From the NCBI GenBank assembly GCA_964436825.1, contig CAYTEO010000025.1, forward strand, positions 1 to 38,972: 38,972 nt of DNA, in the 5' to 3' direction. Both the position numbers and the translations under genes were made by a program. Source of the DNA: CAYTEO01 sp964436825. Lineage in GTDB: Bacteria; Krumholzibacteriota; Krumholzibacteriia; LZORAL124-64-63. Below are positions 17,239 through 26,834 of the stretch, piece after piece; the stretch's first letter is position 1; every line of letters begins with the position of its first letter. The notes under the pieces were generated by a model, which saw only the letters and a list, made by a program, of their open reading frames with translations, had not been told where the DNA came from and did not search any database.

Positions 17239-18414
17239 ATGCAACCCCGCGACTTCATCTACCTGGACAACGCCGCCACCAGCTTCCCCAAGCCGGAGCC
17301 GGTGGCCGAGGCGCTGGCAGACTTCACCCGCACCCTGGCGGTCAACCCCGGCCGCAGCGGGGCCGACCTGGCTGCCCGGGCCGCCCAGGCGGTGGACGAC
17401 CTGCGCACGCGGCTGGCCCACCGCTTCGGCCTGCCGGGCGGCGACCGGCGCCGCGTGGCCTTCACCGCCAACGCCACCGACGCCCTGAACCTGGCCCTGC
17501 AGGGGATGCTGCGGCCGGGCGACCACGTGGTGGCCACCGTGCTGGAGCACAACTCGGTGCTGCGCCCGCTGCACGAGCTGCACCGGCGGCGAGAGGTGGC
17601 CTTCGACCTGGCACCCTGCGGTGGCGACGGGCGGGTCGATCCCGACGCGGTGCGGCGCCTGCTGCGCCCCGCGACGCGCCTGGTCGTGATGACCGCCGCA
17701 TCCAACGTCACCGGTGTCATCCAGGACGTGGCCGCCGTGGGCGCGCTGTGCCACGAGCGCGGGATCATGCTGCTGGTGGACGCGGCCCAGGCGGCGGGTC
17801 ACGTGCCGCTGGACATGGCGGCCGCGGGAATCGACCTGCTGGCCCTGACCGGCCACAAGGGGCTGCTCGGTCCCACCGGGATCGGTGCCCTGCTGGTGGC
17901 GCCGGGCGTGCCGATCGAGAGCACCCGCTGGGGCGGCACCGGGGTGCGCTCGGCGCAGCTGGAGCACCTGGCGGAGTTCCCCCACCGGCTGGAGGCAGGC
18001 ACCCTGAACACCACCGGCCTGGCCGGGCTGCGGGCGGCGCTGCGCTGGCGGGAGCAGCGGGGCGAGCAGGCCCTGCGCGACAGGGAGCGGGAACTGACGT
18101 GGCGACTGCGCGAGGGCCTGGACGCCATCGCCGGGGTGACCCTCCACCCGGCCGGAGTGCCGGCGGAGGCGACCGTCCCGGTGGTCTCGTTCACCCTGGC
18201 CGGCATGTCGCCGGAAGAGGCGGGGATCCGCCTGGACGTGGAGTGGGGCATCGTCTGCCGCACCGGCCTGCACTGCGCGCCGCTGGCCCACGCGGCCCTG
18301 GGCACGGCCCCGGAGGGCACGGTCCGCCTCTCCCCCGGCCCCTTCACCACCGAGGCCGAGATCGACACCGCCCTGGAGGCCATCGCCGCTCTCGGCAGCC
18401 GCATCCGCCGCTAG
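17239..18414 (+). CDS. Cysteine desulfurase-like class V aminotransferase
   Basis: 391 residues. PLP-fold motifs: IYLDNAATSFPKPE at the N-terminus, NPGRSGADLA, TANATDALNLALQG, HNSVLRPL, DAAQAAGHVPLD, and the PLP lysine in LTGHKGLLGPTG (Lys207). Near the C-terminus CRTGLHCAPLAHAALG carries the probable persulfide cysteine (Cys346). Wording of the opening and of this cysteine loop resembles the subfamily of desulfurase-like proteins of unknown exact role (TIGR01977 type) rather than IscS or SufS. It probably frees sulfur from cysteine, perhaps for a specific acceptor. No isc/suf genes surround it. The ATG lacks a ribosome binding site and may be leaderless. Confidence 0.88.
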   Translation: MQPRDFIYLDNAATSFPKPEPVAEALADFTRTLAVNPGRSGADLAARAAQAVDDLRTRLAHRFGLPGGDRRRVAFTANATDALNLALQGMLRPGDHVVATVLEHNSVLRPLHELHRRREVAFDLAPCGGDGRVDPDAVRRLLRPATRLVVMTAASNVTGVIQDVAAVGALCHERGIMLLVDAAQAAGHVPLDMAAAGIDLLALTGHKGLLGPTGIGALLVAPGVPIESTRWGGTGVRSAQLEHLAEFPHRLEAGTLNTTGLAGLRAALRWREQRGEQALRDRERELTWRLREGLDAIAGVTLHPAGVPAEATVPVVSFTLAGMSPEEAGIRLDVEWGIVCRTGLHCAPLAHAALGTAPEGTVRLSPGPFTTEAEIDTALEAIAALGSRIRR

Positions 18415-18427
18415 CAACGCCGGTGGT

Positions 18428-18484
18428 GGAGAAAGAGAGACGGAGCCGCGGCCGGGCAGGCCGCGCCTCCGTCTCTCTTTCTCC
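18428..18484. terminator. Perfect 18-bp hairpin between convergent genes (bidirectional terminator)
   Basis: Arms 18428-18445 and 18467-18484 are perfect reverse complements over 18 bp, beginning GGAGAAAGAGAG. A single C/C mismatch is followed by a further 7-bp stem (18447-18453 with 18459-18465) and a GGGCA loop. It fills the gap between the desulfurase gene and the ompA-like gene, which point at each other. There is no long T-tract, although the outer arm is purine/pyrimidine biased. Confidence 0.8.
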
Positions 18485-18498
18485 GCTCTCCGCGCTGG

Positions 18499-19131
18499 CT
18501 ACCGCGGGTTCGGCTTGTGCAGGACGATCCGCACGAACCGGTTCTGCTTCCGCCCCTCGGGCGTGCTGTTGTCGGCCACCGGCCGGAACGGACCGTAGCT
18601 GACCACGGCGAAACGCTTGGCGTCCATGTCCAGCTGGTTGGTCAGGTAGCGGGTCACCGCCGCGGCACGCGCCGCGCCCAGTTCCCAGTTCGTGGGCCAG
18701 ATCTCCTGGAAGTCGGGCCAGATCTTCTGGCTGTCGGTGTACCCCTCGACGTAGATCTCCCAGTCGGGGTACTCGTTGCAGGCGTCCCGGATGGCTTCCA
18801 GGGTGGGGACCATCGTGTCGAGGATCATCACCTGGCCGGAGGCGAACAGGATCTGGTCGGGGATCGTCACGACGACCTTCTCGTTGAGACGGTCCACCAG
18901 GACCTGCTTCTCCTGCTGGCACTCATCGATGTTCCGGCGCAGGGTGGCCTCCAGCCGCTTGGCCTCCGCGATGGTCGAGTCGCGCTGCGTGACCTTGGTC
19001 ATCAGCGAGTCGATGGTCGCGTTCCGCTGGGCGACGATGGCCTTCCAGTCCTTGCAGGGGGCGCAGCCCCACAGCAGGCCGAACGCGACGGCCAGCACCG
19101 CCAGCAGGATCACCTTGCGAGACGTGGTCAT
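18499..19131 (-). CDS. OmpA-family peptidoglycan-binding lipoprotein
   Basis: 210 residues. The N-terminal signal LLAVLAVAFGLLWGC suggests a lipoprotein (Trp at -2 is unusual), then a predicted coiled coil (about 30-85, repeated DS and AEAKRLEATLRRNIDECQQEK). The C-terminal OmpA/MotB domain (about 90-210) has IYVEGYTDS, NWELGAARAAAVTRYL and NRFVRIVL, including the Asp and Arg positions that bind diaminopimelate in the family. It probably anchors the outer membrane to peptidoglycan. ATG at 19131 has AAGGAG 8 nt away. The leader contains a strong hairpin and a direct repeat pair. Confidence 0.9.
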   Translation of the reverse strand: MTTSRKVILLAVLAVAFGLLWGCAPCKDWKAIVAQRNATIDSLMTKVTQRDSTIAEAKRLEATLRRNIDECQQEKQVLVDRLNEKVVVTIPDQILFASGQVMILDTMVPTLEAIRDACNEYPDWEIYVEGYTDSQKIWPDFQEIWPTNWELGAARAAAVTRYLTNQLDMDAKRFAVVSYGPFRPVADNSTPEGRKQNRFVRIVLHKPNPR

Positions 19132-19154
19132 GCCGATTCTCCTTGTTTGCTCGC

Positions 19155-19183
19155 ACGCGGGCGCACTCCGTTCGCGCCCGCGC
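19155..19183 (-). repeat. GC-rich hairpin in the ompA-like leader
   Basis: ACGCGGGCGC (19155-19164) pairs with GCGCCCGCGC (19174-19183): 9 Watson-Crick pairs plus one wobble in RNA, 9-nt loop. It ends about 15 nt before the ribosome binding site. There is no T-tract, so it may stabilise the mRNA or affect translation. Confidence 0.5.
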
Positions 19184-19207
19184 AGTCGCGGGGTCATGCG
19201 ACGCGAC

Positions 19208-19217
19208 AGCCGTTGCA
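19208..19217. repeat. Direct repeat copy 1 in the ompA-like upstream region
   Basis: AGCCGTTGCA, identical to 19260-19269. The copies lie 52 bp apart, about five helical turns, and flank a weak promoter candidate. Possible operator half-sites. Confidence 0.4.
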
Positions 19218-19246
19218 AGCGGCATACCATGTCGCGCCTGGCCGTG

Positions 19247-19275
19247 AATCTAACGGTCGAGCCGTTGCAGGGAAA
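19247..19275 (-). promoter_or_regulatory. Weak promoter candidate for the ompA-like gene
   Basis: On the minus strand, TTTCCC (19275-19270), 17 nt, TAGATT (19252-19247). The -35 is poor and also forms one arm of a 6-bp hairpin (GGGAAA/TTTCCC, 19270-19287) just after ktrA. Confidence 0.3.
19260..19269. repeat. Direct repeat copy 2 in the ompA-like upstream region
   Basis: AGCCGTTGCA, second copy of the pair with 19208-19217. It lies inside the spacer of the weak promoter candidate. Confidence 0.4.
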
Positions 19276-19301
19276 GCACTTTTTCCCGCCGTGGTCCCGG
19301 T

Positions 19302-19973
19302 TCACTGCGCCGACTGGTAGCCGCGCAGCACCTCCAGCGGTCCGATGACGTCCAGCCGGTCCCCCTCCTGCAGCCGGAAATCGCCCGCCGGCAGGACGAC
19401 CTTCTCCGGCTCCTCCTCGTCCACGCGCGGACGGACCACCTGCACCAGGTTCAGCCGCTCCTTGGTCAGCAGCCGCAGCTCGCCCAGGGTCTTCCCGCAC
19501 CAGGCCGGCGGGGTGTGGATCCGCATCAGGCTGAACCCGTCGGGCAGCTCCACGAAGTTCACCACCGACGAGTCGTGGACCAGGTTCTCGGCCAGCCAGT
19601 GCCCCATCTGCTCCTCCGGCTGGACCACCTGGTCGGCACCGACCAGCTCCAGCACGCGTTTCTGCTGGGCGTTGAGGGCCTTGCAGATGATCTTCTTCAC
19701 CCCCAGCTCCCGGCACAGCAGGGTCACGGTGACGTTGGCCTCGAAGTTGTCCCCGATGCCGACGACGACGGCGTCCATCTGGTCGACGTCGAACCGCTTG
19801 AGGTTCTGCAACTCGGTGGCGTCGAAGGCGACGGCCACGGCCACCTCGTCCTTGACCTGCTCCACGAGGTTGCGGTTGCGGTCGACGGCCAGGACCTCGA
19901 CCCCCTCGCGGGCCAGGGTCACGGCGACGCCGGAACCGAAGCGCCCCAGTCCGAACACGGCGACGCGTCTCAT
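19302..19973 (-). CDS. ktrA: Potassium channel regulatory subunit (KtrA/TrkA family)
   Basis: 223 residues, the usual KtrA size. The N-terminal RCK Rossmann domain has FGLGRFG (7-13) and an acidic residue after strand 2 (VLAVDRN). The TrkA_C domain follows from about residue 140 (LPDGFSLMRIHTP to LQEGDRLDVIG). It forms the cytoplasmic nucleotide-gated ring on KtrB. ATG at 19973 has GGGAGG 6 nt upstream; it follows ktrB by 30 nt. Confidence 0.94.
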   Translation of the reverse strand: MRRVAVFGLGRFGSGVAVTLAREGVEVLAVDRNRNLVEQVKDEVAVAVAFDATELQNLKRFDVDQMDAVVVGIGDNFEANVTVTLLCRELGVKKIICKALNAQQKRVLELVGADQVVQPEEQMGHWLAENLVHDSSVVNFVELPDGFSLMRIHTPPAWCGKTLGELRLLTKERLNLVQVVRPRVDEEEPEKVVLPAGDFRLQEGDRLDVIGPLEVLRGYQSAQ

Positions 19974-20003
19974 CTCATACCTCCCGCGCGGGCCGCTCAC
20001 CGA

Positions 20004-21362
20004 TCAACCGACGATGACCTGGGCCCGCGGATAGTGGACGTTGCGCTCCCGGGTCGGCCGGACCAGGCCGTAGGCGATGGTCAGCGGTCCGAGCCGGCCG
20101 AGGAACATCAGCAGGATGATGACGACCCGTCCGAACGACGTCAGCTCGGGCGTCAGGCCCAGCGAGAGACCGACGGTCCCCATGGCCGAGACGACCTCGA
20201 AGACCGTCGGCAGGTAGCCTTGGTGCTCGCTGAGCAGCAGCAGGAACGTGCCGAGCATGGCCGTGGCGAACCAGGCGAAGAAGACCATGAAGGCCCGCCG
20301 GACGGTCAGCAGGTCGATCTCCCGGTCGAAGAGGTGGACCCCCATCCGTCCCTGGGCGATCGAGCGCAGGTTGCCCCACAGGACCGCCAGGGTCGTCACC
20401 TTGATGCCGCCGGCGGTGGAGGCCGGGCCCGCCCCGATCCCCATCAGTAGGATCATCATCAGGACCGAGGCCGGCGAGAGCAGGGACAGGTCCATGGTGT
20501 TGAAGCCGGCCGTACGGGTCGTCGCGGCCTGGAAAAAGGCCAGCGACAGCTTCTGCAGCGGCGGGTGGCCGGCCAGGGCACCGTGCCACTCCAGGACCGC
20601 CAGCAGGACCGTCCCGGCGCCCAGCAGCAGCGCCGTCATGGTCAGCACGATCCTGGCGGCCACGAACAAGCGGACCTGGCGGTTGGCCAGGGCCCGCCCC
20701 CGCACCCACGCCAGGACGTTGGCCACCACCGGGAAGCCCAGTCCGCCGACGATGAACAGTCCCGCCACGGTCGTGGTCACCAGCGGCCGGTCGACCTGGG
20801 AGACGAGCGAATCGCTGAACAGGCTGAACCCGGCGTTGCAGAAGGCCGAGACACTGTGGAACAGGGCGAAGCGCAGCCGCAGCAGCGGCTCGGCGATGCT
20901 CCCCTGCAGGCCGACGTAGAGCAGGACCGTCCCCAGCAGCTCGGTGGTGGCCGTCATCCCCAGGACGAACCCGATGATCCGGCGCGTCTCCCGGAGCACC
21001 TCCCCCTGGAACAGCTCGCGGACCATGCTGGCGTCGCGCAGGCTGACGCCCCGGCCCAGCAGCAGCGAGACCGTCCCCGAGAAGAGCATGACCCCCAGGC
21101 CGCCGATCTGGATCAGGGCCAGGATGATCCACTGGCCGAGGGGATTGAAGGCCGTGGCCGTGTCCCGGACGATCAGCCCGGTGACGCAGACGGAACTGGT
21201 GGCGGTGAACAGGGCGTCCAGCCACGACAGCGGCCGGTCCCGCGGCACGGTGTCCAGGACGGCCAGGGCGACCGTCCCCATCACGATCACGGCCAGCATG
21301 CCGAGCACGAAGGCCAGGCCGGGACGGATCGAGCGCAGGTGCAAGGGCTTGCGAGGCGACAC
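20004..21362 (-). CDS. ktrB: Potassium uptake channel subunit (KtrB/TrkH family)
   Basis: 452 residues with four membrane-pore-membrane repeats. The four selectivity-filter segments are SSVCVTGL, SAFCNAGFS, TTRTAGFN and SAMGTVGLSLG, each carrying the conserved filter glycine. It imports K+ (possibly with Na+) in the inner membrane together with the KtrA subunit directly downstream. GTG at 21362 has GGGAG 7 nt away and follows the M16 gene by 4 nt, so it is part of the same transcript. A housekeeping osmotic function is likely. Confidence 0.94.
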   Translation of the reverse strand: MSPRKPLHLRSIRPGLAFVLGMLAVIVMGTVALAVLDTVPRDRPLSWLDALFTATSSVCVTGLIVRDTATAFNPLGQWIILALIQIGGLGVMLFSGTVSLLLGRGVSLRDASMVRELFQGEVLRETRRIIGFVLGMTATTELLGTVLLYVGLQGSIAEPLLRLRFALFHSVSAFCNAGFSLFSDSLVSQVDRPLVTTTVAGLFIVGGLGFPVVANVLAWVRGRALANRQVRLFVAARIVLTMTALLLGAGTVLLAVLEWHGALAGHPPLQKLSLAFFQAATTRTAGFNTMDLSLLSPASVLMMILLMGIGAGPASTAGGIKVTTLAVLWGNLRSIAQGRMGVHLFDREIDLLTVRRAFMVFFAWFATAMLGTFLLLLSEHQGYLPTVFEVVSAMGTVGLSLGLTPELTSFGRVVIILLMFLGRLGPLTIAYGLVRPTRERNVHYPRAQVIVG

Positions 21363-21366
21363 GGCG

Positions 21367-22674
21367 TCACTCCCTGACCGACGGGACGGCGCCGACCGGT
21401 CCGTGGACGGCCAGCAGGAGGCGGTCCGGCGCGAAGTAGCGCTCGGCGCAGCGCATCAGGTCGTCGCGGGTGACGGCGTCGACGCGGGCCACCAGGTCGC
21501 GCACCGTCTGGCAGCGGCCGAACATGATCTCGTCCCGCGCCGCGCGCGTCATCTGATTGGAGACCCCCTCCAGGGAGAAAATCAACTGGGATTTCACCTG
21601 GGCCCGGTGGTTCTCCAGCTCGTCCTCGCTCACGCCGTCGCGCAGCAGGCGGCGGTACTCGTCCAGGACGATCTCCAGGACCCGCTCCAGGCGGGCGGGT
21701 TCGCAGCTGCCGGTGCAGCTGACCAGGCCCGTGTCGCGACCCATGTCCGTGTAGGTATAGATGGAATAGGCCAGTCCCTCCCGCTCCCGTACGGCCTGGA
21801 ACAGCCGGCTGGACATGGTCCCCCCCATCAGCAGCGTCAGGGTCGCCAGGGCGATCCGGTCCGGATCGTGGAACGAGATGCCGCGGCAGCCCAGCTCGAA
21901 GTAGACCTGCTGGAGATCGGCCTCCAGGAGCAGGCGCCCCGGCTCCCGCCTGGCGCCGGCCAGCATCTGGTCGGCCGTCAGCGCCGGGCCGGCGGGCGGC
22001 AGGGCTTCGGCCGGCGGGGGCGACAGCTCCTCCAGCCGCTCGGCCAGCCGGGGCAGCAGTTTCCCGGCGGCGCGGCCGGCCACGGCCAGGACCCGTTCGT
22101 GCGGCGCGAAGACGACCCGGTGGGCCGCCGCCACGGCGCGGACGTCGAGGGCGCGGACCCGGTCGGCCGTGCCCAGGATGGGACGCGCGCGGGGATGGTC
22201 GCCGTAGAGGGCGGCCACGAAGGCGTCGTGGAGCTTGTCCTCGGGAGTGTCGTCCGCCTCCTGGATCTCGGCGCAGACGACCCCCTGCTCCAGGACGATC
22301 GTCTCGGGAGCGAGCGCCGGCTGCAGGACCATCTCCAGCAGCAGGTCCGCCGCCGCGGGGAAGTACTCGGGCAACACCCGCAGGGTGAAGGCGACGTGGT
22401 CCTTGGTGGTGAAGGCGTCGAGCGAGGTGCCGAGGCGGTCGAACTCGCGCGCCAGGGCCTGGGCGTCGAGCCGACGGGTCCCCTTGAAGACGATGTGCTC
22501 CAGGAAGTGGGTGATCCCCTCCCAGCCCGCCGGTTCGGCCTCGCTGCCGTGGCGCAGCCAGAAGCCGAGCGAGATGGAGTGGGCCGACCGGACGGGGACG
22601 GCGAGCAGGACCGCCCCGTCGGCGGTCTCCATCCGACGGGGCGGTCTTTCCTCGGCGTAGGGGCCGATGTTCAT
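21367..22674 (-). CDS. M16-family zinc metallopeptidase
   Basis: 435 residues, single-unit M16B size. The inverted zinc motif HFLEH lies at 56-60 and the third ligand Glu136 is 76 residues on (CAEIQEADDTPED), exactly the family spacing. The non-catalytic second domain has LLMGGTMSSRLFQAVREREGLAYS, also family-typical. Homologues commonly sit beside pnp in many bacteria, as here (6 nt after pnp). No signal peptide, so probably cytoplasmic. The ribosome binding site is weak, which suggests coupling to pnp. Substrate unknown. Confidence 0.93.
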   Translation of the reverse strand: MNIGPYAEERPPRRMETADGAVLLAVPVRSAHSISLGFWLRHGSEAEPAGWEGITHFLEHIVFKGTRRLDAQALAREFDRLGTSLDAFTTKDHVAFTLRVLPEYFPAAADLLLEMVLQPALAPETIVLEQGVVCAEIQEADDTPEDKLHDAFVAALYGDHPRARPILGTADRVRALDVRAVAAAHRVVFAPHERVLAVAGRAAGKLLPRLAERLEELSPPPAEALPPAGPALTADQMLAGARREPGRLLLEADLQQVYFELGCRGISFHDPDRIALATLTLLMGGTMSSRLFQAVREREGLAYSIYTYTDMGRDTGLVSCTGSCEPARLERVLEIVLDEYRRLLRDGVSEDELENHRAQVKSQLIFSLEGVSNQMTRAARDEIMFGRCQTVRDLVARVDAVTRDDLMRCAERYFAPDRLLLAVHGPVGAVPSVRE

Positions 22675-22680
22675 GGTCCG

Positions 22681-24858
<2,178 letters not shown>

Positions 24859-24865
24859 CTTCAAC

Positions 24866-24886
24866 CTTCTTCCTTCTTCCTTCTTC
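24866..24886 (-). repeat. Triple GAAGAAG repeat at the pnp ribosome site
   Basis: Three perfect 7-nt units in tandem immediately upstream of the pnp start. Each unit offers a purine Shine-Dalgarno-like motif. A 7-base A-run on the minus strand (24892-24898) precedes them. Confidence 0.7.
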
Positions 24887-24965
24887 CCAGCTTTTTTTCC
24901 CGCTCCGCTGCAGTGTCTCTTCTTCCCGCGCGTCAGCCGCCGCTCGATCCGCCTGCCCGGTCCGC

Positions 24966-25002
24966 GGGGCAGCACGAAACCGCCACGGGCAACCACTGCC
25001 CC
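24966..25002 (-). promoter_or_regulatory. Stem-loop in the pnp leader (possible RNase III-type control)
   Basis: GGGGCAG (24966-24972) pairs with CTGCCCC (24996-25002), 7 bp, with flanking CCG/CGG pairing next to a bulge. It lies in the 213-nt region between rpsO and pnp. In E. coli this interval holds an RNase III-cut hairpin used for PNPase autocontrol; the same role here is inference. I saw no separate pnp promoter. Confidence 0.4.
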
Positions 25003-25064
25003 CGGCGTCCCGTCTCACGCCGCCATCCACTGGATTGGCCGTCTGATCCCATGGAAGGTGATCA

Positions 25065-25081
25065 CCGCGGCTCAGCCGCGG
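25065..25081 (-). terminator. Hairpin whose loop is the rpsO stop codon
   Basis: CCGCGGC and GCCGCGG form a perfect 7-bp all-GC stem. The 3-nt loop (25072-25074) is the rpsO TGA. There is no T-tract; it may protect the 3' end of rpsO after processing. Confidence 0.45.
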
Positions 25082-25341
25082 ATCCCCAGCTCCTTGATCA
25101 GGGCACGATAGCTGTCCAGATCCTTCTTCTTGAGGTAGTTCAGCAATCGCTTGCGCTGGCCGACCATCTTCAGCAACCCACGCCGGGAATGATAGTCCTT
25201 CTTGTGGGTCCGGAAATGATCCGTCAGGTGGTTGATCCTTGCGGTCAGCAGCGCGATCTGGACCTCGGGGGAACCGGAGTCGTGCTCGTGCTTGCGGAAC
25301 CTGGCAATGACCTCGTTCTTCAGGTCCTTGTCGAGAGCCAT
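25072..25341 (-). CDS. rpsO: 30S ribosomal protein S15
   Basis: 89 residues, exactly the normal length. Conserved S15 core: GSPEVQIALLTARINHLTDHF, HKKDYHSRRGLLKMVGQRKRLLNYL. It binds 16S rRNA helices in the central domain and, in known cases, its own mRNA leader. ATG at 25341 has GAGGAGG about 9 nt upstream. First gene of the rpsO-pnp-M16-ktrB-ktrA run, under a near-consensus promoter. Confidence 0.98.
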   Translation of the reverse strand: MALDKDLKNEVIARFRKHEHDSGSPEVQIALLTARINHLTDHFRTHKKDYHSRRGLLKMVGQRKRLLNYLKKKDLDSYRALIKELGIRG

Positions 25342-25361
25342 CGTCGAGAACCTCCTCATCC

Positions 25362-25389
25362 GTCGACGTCACGATGGCAGCAGGTCGAC
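25362..25389 (-). repeat. Inverted repeat in the rpsO leader
   Basis: Two GTCGAC palindromes (25362-25367 and 25384-25389) can pair across a 16-nt loop just before the rpsO ribosome site. Part of a ~165-nt leader that also holds a CCCC-GGAA-GGGG tetraloop stem; a candidate S15-controlled leader. Confidence 0.4.
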
Positions 25390-25512
25390 ACCCCGGCAGC
25401 GCGCAGTCGCCCGCGGTTCACGCCGTCGGGATCCCCTTCCGGGGCAGGGATCGACCCGCCAGACTGATAGTACGACGATACGCAGGGCACCGCGCCCCGC
25501 GAACGCCGCGCC

Positions 25513-25541
25513 AATATACACGTCCGCCAGGAAACTGGCAA
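25513..25541 (-). promoter_or_regulatory. Strong promoter of rpsO-pnp
   Basis: On the minus strand, TTGCCA (25541-25536), 17 nt, TATATT (25518-25513). The predicted start near 25506 gives a leader of about 165 nt. Confidence 0.75.
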
Positions 25542-25570
25542 GCGCCATTCCCTGTTCACTGGGCGGTCTT

Positions 25571-26203
25571 TCAGGCCTGCCGCGCCCCCGTCTCCGCCGG
25601 GATGATCCCCCGCCTGGCCAGCTCGTCCAGGACGATCTGGACGCACTCGTCGGGCGAGTGCTGGTCCGTCTCGACGACCAGCTCCGGATTGAGCGGTTCC
25701 TCGTAGGGGGCGCTGATGCCGGTGAACTCCTTGATCTCCCCCGCCCGGGCCTTCTTGTAGAGCCCCTTGGGATCGCGCCGCTCGCACTCCGCCAGGTCGC
25801 ACTTGCAGAAGATCTCCAGGAAATCCCCCTCCCCCACCAGCTCGCGGTTGGCGTCGCGGTCGGTCCGGTAGGGAGAGATGAAGGCGGTGATCGTGATCAT
25901 CCCCGCGTCCATCATCAGCTTGGCCACCTCGCCGATGCGCCGGATGTTCTCGGTCCGGTCCTCGGGACTGAAACCCAGGTCCCGGTTCAGGCCGAAGCGG
26001 ATGTTGTCGCCGTCGAGGACGTAGACCTGGCAGCCCCGGTTGAAGAGGGCCTTCTCGACACGCTTGGCCAGGGTCGACTTGCCCGAACCGGACAGGCCGG
26101 TGAACCAGAGGATCGCGCTCTTGTGGCCGTTGCGCTGCTCGCGGTCGTTGCGCTTGATCTCGGAGTGGGACCAGGTGATATTGCGACTCTTGGGGATGTC
26201 CAT
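25571..26203 (-). CDS. cysC: Adenylyl-sulfate kinase (APS kinase)
   Basis: 210 residues. Walker A GLSGSGKST (36-44), then VYVLDGDNIRFGLNRDLGFS, RTENIRRIGEVAKL and the lid region GLYKKARAGEIKEFTGI are typical of CysC. It phosphorylates adenylyl sulfate to PAPS, used by sulfotransferases or for sulfate reduction. No cysN or cysD is in the window, so sulfate activation must be encoded elsewhere. ATG at 26203 has AAGGA 5 nt upstream. It sits 85 nt after rfbC; I could not identify a convincing promoter in that gap. Confidence 0.96.
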   Translation of the reverse strand: MDIPKSRNITWSHSEIKRNDREQRNGHKSAILWFTGLSGSGKSTLAKRVEKALFNRGCQVYVLDGDNIRFGLNRDLGFSPEDRTENIRRIGEVAKLMMDAGMITITAFISPYRTDRDANRELVGEGDFLEIFCKCDLAECERRDPKGLYKKARAGEIKEFTGISAPYEEPLNPELVVETDQHSPDECVQIVLDELARRGIIPAETGARQA

Positions 26204-26288
26204 CGTCGTCCTTCCTTCCGTTATCCTTCACCGCACCCGTGCGAGCCCCCCAAGGAACAGTACGGATGCGACATTCGCAAGTGCCATC

Positions 26289-26834
26289 TCAGGGGAACAG
26301 CTCGGCCTCCCGCAGCGGCAGGGCCCGACGGTCCTTCTCCGACAGGACGGTCCCCGGCACTTCCGGCCAGGCGATTCCCAGGTCGGGATCGTCCCAGCGG
26401 ATGCAGCGCTCGTGTTCCCGGGCATAGTAATCGGTCGTCTTGTAGAGGACTTCAGCTCCATCTGTCAGCGCCACGAAGGCATGGCCGAAGCCCTCGGGGA
26501 TCCAGAGCTGGCGCATGTTCTCCTCGTCCAGCCGGACCCCTACCCAGCGGCCGCAGGTGGGCGAGCTGCGGCGCAGGTCGACGGCGACGTCGAAGACGGC
26601 CCCGCGGACGACCCGGACCAGCTTCCCCTGGACCTGGCGGATCTGGTAGTGGATCCCCCGCACGACCCCCAGGCGGGAACGGGAGTGGTTGTCCTGGACG
26701 AAGGTCCGCTCCAGGCCGGTCGCCTCGCGCCAGGTGCGGGCGTTGAAGCTCTCCATGAAGAAGCCGCGTTCGTCCCGGTGGACGACCGGTTCGAGGATCA
26801 GGACCTCCGGCAACGCGGTGGGCAGGACCTTCAC
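26289..26834 (-). CDS. rfbC: dTDP-4-dehydrorhamnose 3,5-epimerase
   Basis: 181 residues. RmlC motifs: HRDERGFFMESFN, FVQDNHSRS, RGIHYQ with catalytic His62, KLVRVVRGAVFDVAVDLR, WIPEGFGHAF and YKTTDYYA. It epimerises the sugar at C3 and C5 on the way to dTDP-L-rhamnose. GTG at 26834 overlaps the rfbA stop (GTGA), with GGAGGAGG 7 nt upstream. rfbB and rfbD are not in the window, so the pathway is completed elsewhere or the sugar diverges. Confidence 0.96.
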   Translation of the reverse strand: MKVLPTALPEVLILEPVVHRDERGFFMESFNARTWREATGLERTFVQDNHSRSRLGVVRGIHYQIRQVQGKLVRVVRGAVFDVAVDLRRSSPTCGRWVGVRLDEENMRQLWIPEGFGHAFVALTDGAEVLYKTTDYYAREHERCIRWDDPDLGIAWPEVPGTVLSEKDRRALPLREAELFP

